Assembly: GCA_905221605.1 (NCBI GenBank)
Contig: CAJNDS010002243.1
Span: 62,001 to 126,000 of the forward strand
DNA: 64,000 bases
From: Symbiodinium natans
Taxonomy: Eukaryota; Sar; Dinophyceae; Suessiales; Symbiodiniaceae
Reading direction: 5' to 3'
This document shows positions 42,271-51,100 of this stretch, piece after piece; the stretch's first letter is position 1; the number at the start of each line of letters is the position of its first letter. The notes beneath the pieces were generated by a model. That model worked only from the letters and a program-made list of their open reading frames with translations, was not told the DNA's origin and made no database searches. The position numbers were made by a program, and so were the translations under genes.

Positions 42271-42382
42271 GGGATGTTCACCCTTACACTATATAACTGT
42301 TCTGGATAGGAATTGAAGTACCCCCCCCCATTTATAATCTCTATGAAGGACTGTTAGTTAAGGGGTTAGTATAAGGGGGCAC
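42271..42382. mobile_element. Family B, copy 3
   Basis: GGGATGTTCACCCTTACACT to AGTATAAGGGGGCAC; the outermost right bases are diverged. Confidence 0.65.
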
Positions 42383-42758
42383 GTAAACCCCTATACCCTA
42401 AACCCTAAACCCCTAAACTCTAAACTTGAGAAAACCCTAAGCCTAAAACCCCTAAACAGGCGTTTGGCTCCGAGCTGATTCGGAGCCACCGTGAGGCACA
42501 GCTTTGGGCTAAAGCATCCGGGGCTTTTGGCTTAGGGGCTTTCAGGTTTTTGTGGCGGGAAGTAGGGATGTCAGGCTTTCGGGCCCTGGGAAATTTCAAA
42601 GAGTTTGCAGGGGTTTCGGTTTTTAGGGCGTTCGGGGTTTGAAGGATTTTTTCTGGTTGTAGGGCTTTCAGGGGTTGAAGAGGTTTGGGCGATTCCCCCA
42701 CAGTTTAGGGATTAGGGGTTTAGGGCAGGGTCTGGGGCTGTGTGAGCAATCAGCTGAG

Positions 42759-42794
42759 GCGTTCTTGTCCAGTTCATGTGAATCTGAACCTTTG
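42759..42794 (+). CDS. Exon, unassigned
   Basis: gctgag|GCG to TTG|gtgatc, phase 0 both ends, reading AFLSSSCESEPL. Followed 35 bases later by another exon. Confidence 0.45.
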
Positions 42795-42829
42795 GTGATC
42801 TCTGTCGTTGGGATAGCTCGATCCCGCAG

Positions 42830-42917
42830 TGCCGACAAAACGCCGGAGTTCAACCCACCCAAACAGAAGGCCGGTGGCTTCTTCTCAAGGAATTCGGAAC
42901 TACGCTTCACACCGTGA
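42830..42917 (+). CDS. Exon with two open frames, possible gene end
   Basis: cccgcag acceptor. In phase 0 with the previous exon it reads CRQNAGVQPTQTEGRWLLLK then EFGTTLHT and ends at gtgaag (42,914). In the next frame it reads ADKTPEFNPPKQKAGGFFSR then NSELRFTP and TGA, a polar Pro/Lys tail. The first agrees in phase, the second would end a protein. Undecided. Confidence 0.5.
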
Positions 42918-42998
42918 AGCCCTAGACCCAAACATGGACAAACGCCGGGCACGTAGTACCCTAAAGCCCTAAGCCCTATAGCGTCCTAAACCTAAACC

Positions 42999-43108
42999 CT
43001 AAGGGTCCATGTACCTAAATAAGGAATAATTACTTGAGCCTTAAAGTACTTCCTATATGGGGACTTTGGGGCCCAAGTATGTAATAATGAGGTACATGAA
43101 CCCTTAGG
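42999..43108. mobile_element. Family A, copy 3
   Basis: CTAAGGGTCCATGTACCT to TACATGAACCCTTAG, internal GGCCCAAGTATGTAATAATG; no telomeric insert. Confidence 0.8.
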
Positions 43109-43310
43109 GAAACCCTACGCATGCGCAAGCACAGGGCATCTCTGAGTCTCTGAACCCTATCAGGTCTTGTAAATTTGGGTTTCAGTTTTGAGGAGTTGAG
43201 GAGTTGAGAGCTATAGGATTGAGGTTTTAGGGTTTAGGGTTTAGGGTTTAGGGTTGAGGATTAGGGGTTTGGGGACCATTGGCTGGAGGGTTCTGGGACC
43301 CCTGCACCAG

Positions 43311-43365
43311 GACTTGGCCAAACGCTGCTGCCTCCCTCGATTCCTTCAGAGGCTTCCAAGCGGGG
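43311..43365 (+). CDS. Exon-like segment, unassigned
   Basis: caccag|GAC to G|gttttc, reading DLAKRCCLPRFLQRLPSG; just upstream of one of the longest CCCTAAA arrays. Confidence 0.4.
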
Positions 43366-43383
43366 GTTTTCCTTCTTTTTTCC

Positions 43384-43499
43384 CCTAAACCCTAAACCCT
43401 AAACCCTAAACCCTAAACCCTAAACCCTAAACCCTAAACCCTAAACCCTAAACCCTAAACCCTAAACCCTAAACCCTAAACCCTAAACCCTAAACCCTA
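43384..43499. repeat. CCCTAAA array
   Basis: Sixteen perfect units, followed by two short TTTAGGG runs flanked by the repeated words AGGATCCTAGGGTCTA. Confidence 0.95.
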
Positions 43500-44080
43500 C
43501 AGGATCCTAGGGTCTAGGGTTTAGGGTTTAGGGTTCAGGATCCTAGGGTCTAAGGTTTAGGGTTTAGGGTTACCAGCTGGGGTCTGTGAAGTGAGGGACC
43601 ACGCTCTCTGCCCTCTACACTCTACTTTTTGTGTAGTTCCTATGTCTCCGAGTCGCCCCACAGTAGCCCTGTGGATACATCCCTGGCCCCTGACAAGGGT
43701 CCCTGCATTAGTGTCCCTGAAGAAACTTCAAGTGTTTAGGTTCAAGGTTTAGGTTCCCCCGCTTCCTGGGTTTAGGGTGAAGGTATTAGGGTTGGGCGGA
43801 GGGTGGGATGGGGGGGTTGGGAGGCAAGAACGCAGAGCGCGGTCGCGTAGAATGTCCTGCATACTTGGGGTTTAGGATTTAGGGTGTAGGGTTTAGCCTC
43901 AACCCTAGACCCTAAACCCTATAAACCCCATACCCTAAACCCTAAACCCTAAACCCTAAACCCTAAACCCTAAACCCTAGACCCTAGACCCTAGACCCTA
44001 AACCCTAAACCCTAAACCCTAAACCCTAAACCCTAAACCCTAAACCCTAAACCCTAAACCCTAAACCATAGCCAGCCAAG

Positions 44081-44155
44081 GTTGCTTGCGCAGCCGCGGC
44101 AGAGAGTTTTCAATGGCTGGGTGGATTTCTGCGGGCGGCAGCTGTGCCTCCAAGC
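44081..44155 (+). CDS. Gene Y exon
   Basis: agccaag|G after a 17-unit CCCTAAA array. The frame LLAQPRQRVFNGWVDFCGRQ then LCLQA ends at gtcctt. Good coding look, unrecognised. Confidence 0.5.
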
Positions 44156-45156
44156 GTCCTTTGGCTACATGCGAACTCTAAACCCTAAACCCTAAACCCC
44201 AAACCCTAAACCCTACTCACCAATCCGAAGCCAAAGGTTTGTGGGAGCTCTGTGATCCTGAGGTCTGTGTCAGGGTCAAACCGACCAGGTTTAGGGTTTA
44301 GGCTTTAGGGTTTAGGGTTTAGAGTTTAGGGCTTAGGGCTTAGGGATTGGGGGGGATGGCATACAGACTCCGGCAAGGCTCGTCGAACATCCCCTGGGCC
44401 TTGGTCGAAAGCGCGGCCTTCGTCGAATCCCTTTTCGAATGCAAAAAAGGGCTGCGGTGCTTCGTCGAACTTCGTATTGGCCTGTTGGGGCGGGCGTCCT
44501 GCTCATCCCCCGTCCTGATGCGTTTGCCCGTAACTTTGTCGTGCCTAAACTTTAAACCCTGCACCTTGACCCCCTAGCCCTAAGTCCTTCAGAATCCGCC
44601 TGTGCATGCCCTAAACCCTAAACCCTCAACCCTAAACCCTAAGCCCCCAAAGCTTCTGGTCAGTCTCCTGGAGTGAGCCCCGGAGTAGTTCTTGTTTGCG
44701 CTCGGGTTTTCTGATCAGGGCTGGTTTCGGCCTTCAGGATGTGACATGGTTATGATGTTTAAAGTGCTGGGTTTAGGGTTTTAGGGTTTAGGGTGTTTTC
44801 GGGTTAAGGGCTTAGGGTAGAGGATTTAGGGTGTCGGGTTCAGGGGTTTAAGGGTTTAGGGTTTAAGGGTTTAGGGTTTGGGGCTTCGGGCTTAGGGCTT
44901 AGAAACCCCTATGCCCCAAACCCTAAACCCTAAACCCTAAACCCGGCTTAGAAACCCCAGTGACCAGCGACTCCCCCCGAGGATCTTGGCTGGGAAGTAC
45001 ATGGGCACGGCACCTGTGCGGCAGCTCATTCTGGCTCAGGGCTTAATCGGCATAGAAAGGGACTTATAGGTTTATATAGGGATGTAGAGGGACTTATGGA
45101 TGCATGTATATGGCTTCAGGGCTTACCGGGTCTAGTGCGAAGCGGATCAGACGCGC

Positions 45157-45188
<32 letters not shown>

Positions 45189-48100
45189 CCCGCCCCCCAA
45201 TCCAGAGCGCGCAAGGCATGGGTGCTTAAGTGTTTACAAAAGGCCGCATATTTGGGGTCGACTTTTTCGGGATGAAAAGCGGTTTTGTTCAGTTGATTAG
45301 GCGTTTGTTGTTTGTGTTATGTTTTGTTGCGTGCCGCTGTGCCTTGTGTCTTCTTTTGCCCTTGTATATGTGCAGGGCACTTGGCTGTTTGGGTGCCAAG
45401 TCGGCCATCGTTGCTGTAGGGTGTGCACACGAAACCCTACTAGCAACGTAAACACTAAACCCTAAGTTGATGTGCATTAGGGGGATGATGTCAGACTTGG
45501 GGCTTTATGCCCTAAACCCTAAACTCTAAACCCTTTCTCTAGGCTCTAAATGGTTTTGTTTGGGCACTATTGCTTGTCCATCAGGTTATGGCGCGTCAAG
45601 GCGGTTCGACAGGTTGGTGTTTGGGGTTTAGGATTTGCGGTTTAGGGTTTGGGGTAGGTATCGTGGCCCTTCATCGTGCAGATTATCAGCTGGAACAGGC
45701 TTTTAGTGCCAGCTTGCGTGCTTGCACATGTTGCAAACTTTGAGCTATTCAAGCACGCCAAGACAGTAGCCCCCGAACCTTTGCTATCCTGGCATAACAT
45801 TTTGCATGTTTAAGGGTACTTAAACTCCACAAGGAAGAGAAATCTCAATTTAGTTAATGCTATCCCAACCATGAACTAGGAACCCAGTCTCTTGGAAGGA
45901 CACCTGATCTTTCCAAACACCCCCCGCCCCCCACCCCAATATCTCAAGCCAGACCAGCCCGAAATCCTAAACCCGTTATGCATTTTGCAGGAATCTATCA
46001 CCCTAAACCCCAAGCCCGAAACCCTAACCCTCAACCCTGAATCCTAAAGACACGACGCCCGAGTTTCAGCCTGAACCTAAACCCCAAACTCCAAACCCTA
46101 AACCCTCAACCCTAAACCGTAAACCCCAAACCCCAAACCCTAAACCCTAAACCCTAGCCCTAAACCCTAAACCCTAGCCCTGGCAGGTGACCCCAGAGAA
46201 CACGCCGGACGGACTCCCTGCTGACGTAGATTGGGAGGTCTCCACTGAGGCCTCGGTGCAGGGGTGATCGGGTTTAGGGTTTAGGATTTAGGGGTTTAGG
46301 GTTAAACTTAGGGTTTAGGGTTTAGGGCTAGGGTCTAGGGTTTACGGTTGTTTAGGGTTGAGGGTTTAGGATATTAGATCCGGATGGCGCCTTCTTGCCA
46401 GCCTCCACAGACCTACAGACCGAAATTCTGATCCCTGTATCTCCCAGAGGATCCGTTTGCAGTACTATTCGGGAGCTGGGTTTCAGGGTTTAGGGTTTAG
46501 TGTTTAGGGTTTAGGGTTTAGGATTAAGGGTACCATCATGGAATTAGGTACCCAAAAATCCATACTAAATAGGGTTTTGGGGGTACCTAATTCCACAAGG
46601 GTACTACAGATGTACCCTCTGGGTCCTGAACTTCATCTGAACCCCACACGAGCCGAGCCTCCCAATTACTAACGCCCTGCACCCCTAAGCTGTTTCCTTT
46701 TGTGGTCTATCTGTACGTTTCTTGAGTACATTCTCGCGGGTTTCGTTTTTCTGCCAAGACTACTACCGCACGGTTTCAGTTTTTTGAATTGCAGCAGAAG
46801 TTGTATCTGTTTAACCCTACACCCTTAACCCTGAACCTTCAGCCCTAAACCCTAAACCCTGAACCCTGAACCCTGAACCCTGAACCCTGAACCCTAAACC
46901 CTAAACCCTAAACCCTAAACCCTAAACCCTAAACCCTAAACCCTAAACCCTAAACCCTAAACCCTAAACCCTAAACCCTAAACCCAAATTCGATTCCGTT
47001 AAGGCATGTGCCGAGCTGCGACCGCTCACCCTCGAGAGCCGAGGTGCGTCAAAGGGTTCAGGGTTTAGGGTTTAGGGTTTAGGGTTTAGGGTTTAGGGTT
47101 TAGGGTTTAGGGTTTAGGGTTTAGGGTTTAGGGTTTAGGGTTTAGGGTTTAGGGTTTAGGGTTTAGGGTTTAGGGTTTAGGGTTTAGGGTATAGGGCGAC
47201 CGCTCACCCTAGAGAGCCGAGGCGCGTCTTAGGGTTTAGGGTTTGGGGTTTGGGGTTTGGGGTTTATAGTTCAGGGTTTAGGGTTTAGGGCTTAAATAGC
47301 AGGTTGTCCGAAGCCTAGCTTCAACTCTCTGAGAAGGTCTGCTCATTGTTTGGTGTTTCTAGGATCCGGAATCACTGACATGTCGGTCAGACGGTATCTT
47401 GCAGCGTTGTGTTTTGGGGTTTTAGGGTTTGGGCCTTGGGGCATTCCGGATTTTAAATTCGCTGCTGCGGGCATAAGGATGTAGGACATTTATGAATCTG
47501 AGCTTTAAGTGTGGGTTGGGATGTTCTCCCTCATACCAACAGTCCTTAACAGAGATGATAATAGGGGGTACGATAATCCCTATTGAGGACTGTTAGTCTC
47601 AGGGGGACCATCCCAGGTGTGGGGTCTAATTCGTGTGTACGCCTCAGGGACTGTCTTGTCTTTGTGGGCCCGACACCCTAAGCCCTAAACCCTAAACCCT
47701 AAACCCTGAACCCTGAACCCTCTACCCTAAACCCTAAACCCTAAACCCTAAACCCTAAACCCTAAACCCTAAACCCTAAACCCTAAACCCTAAACCCTAA
47801 ACCCTAAACCCTAAAACCCTAAACCCTAAACCTTAAACTGCAGTGTCGGTCTCAGGGTTGGCCCAGGGAAGGGGTGGAAGCTAAGCGACTCACGGCAGGA
47901 GCTCGGGCTGTATTTTAGTTCCATAAGTTCCGAAACTCCAAACCCTAAACCCTAAACCCTAAACCCTAAACCCTAGACCCTAGACCCTAGACCCTAGACC
48001 CTCAGCCCTACCCGAAGCCCGCAACCCTGAACTTTCAACCTTGAACCTTACAAGCGTGCGGGCTTTGGGGATCCGGGCCGGGGGGTTCTTGATGACGTTC

Positions 48101-51100
48101 TTCCGAGATTCCATCCCCCAAGAGCCAAACATCCCTGGGGTTCAGGGCCTAGGGTTAGGGTTTAGGGTTTAGGGTTTAGGGTTTAGGGTTTAGGGTTTAG
48201 GGTTTAGGGTTTAGGGTTTAGGGTTTAGGGTTTAGGGTTTAGGGTTTAGGGTTTAGGGTTTAGGGTTTAGGGTTTAGAGTCCGCATGTTGCTTACTGGAA
48301 GGCTCAGGGGTAGATGTAGCGAAGGCTTAGAAGTACCTCGCCGAACTATGATCATGCCTGTTCTGAGTCTGCCTTTTGGGCCACACCTTTCTAAAGCTCA
48401 TTTACTCGACGTCGAACTTCGAGCACTATTTAGACTGTAGCGAAACAGGATGTTGAAGGAAATAGCTCTTGGTCATGAATTAAGCGCCTGTGTCACCCTA
48501 AGCCCCGCTAGGCCGGAAGCCTCTCCAAGGCTAATTTAGTGCACAGGGTCCAGGGAGCGTTGGTTGTTCTAGCAGATGTCGGTTTAGGGTTTAGGGCTTA
48601 GGGTTTAGGATTGGCCCAGCAGGCTCCGTTTGCCACCGCTACGTGGGCGCCCAACTCCAGGAGGAACAGTTAGGGTTTAGGGTTGAGGGTTGTGTGTTTA
48701 AGAGCCTGAAAACCTGAAAAACCCTATATCCCGAAGCGCGAAACAGGATTTGGTGTTTAGGGCTTTTAGGGTATAGGAAACCCGAAAACTCCAGGACATT
48801 GCACTTAAATGTCAAGTTGCATTACCCAGCTTGCCTGCGGGACTCTGATCCCATCCCTCAGGCTCGAGAGGACTCTGCCTTACGTTTGTCGGGGCCAACA
48901 GACCCAGGGTTTAGGGTTTAGGGTTTAGGGTTTAGGGTTTAGGGGTTTAGGGTTTAGGGTTTAGGGTAGTGTTAGGTTGTTAGAAGGGGGGTCCGTCTTA
49001 CACTTCACTACTGTATGGCATGACCTGGACACCCGAAGAGAGCAACATGTGGACCCGAAGTCTTCAGGACCTGTGGCAGAGGCATCACGAGTGGCTGGTT
49101 CTGGACCGCCGCCTCAGCCTGGATCGGCAGCTGTGGGCCACTGGGCCTAATCCCCAAACCCTGAACCCCAAACCCTAAACCCCAAACCGTAAGCCCTAAA
49201 TCCCAAACCCTACACCCTAAACCCCAAACCCTAAACCCCAAACCCTAAACCCTAAACCCTAAACCCTAAACCCTTAACCCTTAACCCTTAACCCTTAACC
49301 CTTAACCCTTAACCCTAAACCCTAAACCCCAACCCTAAACCCCCAACAAATAGACTGAGACTCCTGGGGCCCATGCTCCATCATGCCGACCGACTCTTTT
49401 CTTAAGGCCAGGGGTGCCCCAAAGCAAGGCGCCCCGTCCTTCAGATCCTGGCTCGAGGATCTTTGTTTGGGATGTGCCGCCCCACGGTCCCCCCTAACCC
49501 TAAGCTAGCACGCATCTCCATCAAACCCTAAGCCTGACCCCTCAACCCTCAACCCTCAACCCTAAGCCCTAAGCCCTAAGCCCTAAAGCCCTAAAGCCCT
49601 AAACCCTAAAGCCCTATTCCTCAGAAAACCAGAATTTTCGGATCCCAGACCCTCGACCTCGCCTCGAGGATGCAATCAGGGCCCACGCTTTGGTGGAAGC
49701 GCCCGACATCCGCTGGGAGGCGGCCGGGGTTTAGGGTTTAGGGTTTAGGGTTTAGGGTTTTGCGTCTAGGGCTGAGGGTCTCTAAACCCTGAACCCTAAA
49801 TCCGCTGAAGGGCTTCCAGTTCTAACGGCTACTAGGGTGTAGAGAGACACCAGAAGGCCCCTACATTGGGCTCTGAGCACCGTGTCGTCGGCTATAGGTC
49901 CCCTTAGGGTTCATCTGTAGTTGTCAGGACTTCTGCAGTTCCCCCAGGAAGTAGGAGTTTAGGGTTTAGGGTGTAGGGTTTAGGGTTTAGGGTTTAGGGT
50001 GTAGAGTTTAGGGTTTAGGGTTTAGGGTTCAGGGTTTAGGGTTGATGCTCGCCCTGAATTTCAGGCTGGGAGCGGGCGGGGGGGAGGAGAGGGGGTTGGA
50101 TACAAGGAATCCTTGGAACCGGGTGGAGACGGGGAGGGGGGGTGGCTTGGGGCTTAGGGTTTAGGGCTTGGGGTTTAGGGCTTAGGGTTTAGGGTTTAGG
50201 GTTTAATTAGGGTCCGGGTCGCGTGTGGTCAGATGTTTTGGTTGATTGTCTGTCATGTGCTCTTTGTGCTTGTCCCTGCTGGAAAGCAGGTCCGTTTGGG
50301 GTACGGGGAGGGGCATCCCAGAAAGAATGTCCGTTAGCTGCATGTAGTTATTTAGCATCATAGCGCGGAGCACATTCTTCGGGTTTGTGGTTGCCAGGGT
50401 TTCTGGTGTAGATATGCGACAGACTTTGAGGAGTGGACTTCGAATCACAAATCACTTCCAGGCAAGACAGAGAATCAGAAACCCTAAGCCCTTATAAACC
50501 CCAAACCTCAAACCCTAAGCTCTACACTCGAGGATGGAGACTTGCACTGCGGCGTGCGCGGCACCTCGACAGCAACCGCACACATGTCAGCTTGGAGTTT
50601 AGGATCTAACTTTTGGGTTTCGGATTTTCGGTGTCTTCCATTTATTTATTTATTATTTATTATTTTATTTTTTTTTTTTTGGGGGGGGGGTTGGGCCTTT
50701 ATGATTATTAGGAGGGTTTGGTGTTTTGAAAAAGGAATTAGGGCGACTCAGAGGAATGCAGAGAGACCAGCAAGATCACATACGCAGCCCAGTCAGACCA
50801 AAGAGGTGTTGCATTGCGCTTTTCGTGAGACCTTGCTAGGTCTTCGTTTTGGTTTAGGGTTTCGGGTTTAGGGTTCAGGGCTGATGGGTTAGGGTTTAAT
50901 TATGTAGGGTTTATAGTGTTTATAGGGTTTTCAGGGTTTCTAGGGTTTCTAGGGTTTCTAGGGTTTACGGTTTACCGTTTAAGGTTTGAGATCAATCTTG
51001 AGAAGGCTACCCCTCATCCCTAAACCTTAAACCAAAACCCTGCTGCAGCCTCCTTGGCCATGAAAACCTGAAGACTCTTGCGGCCCTGCTTTATGTAATG

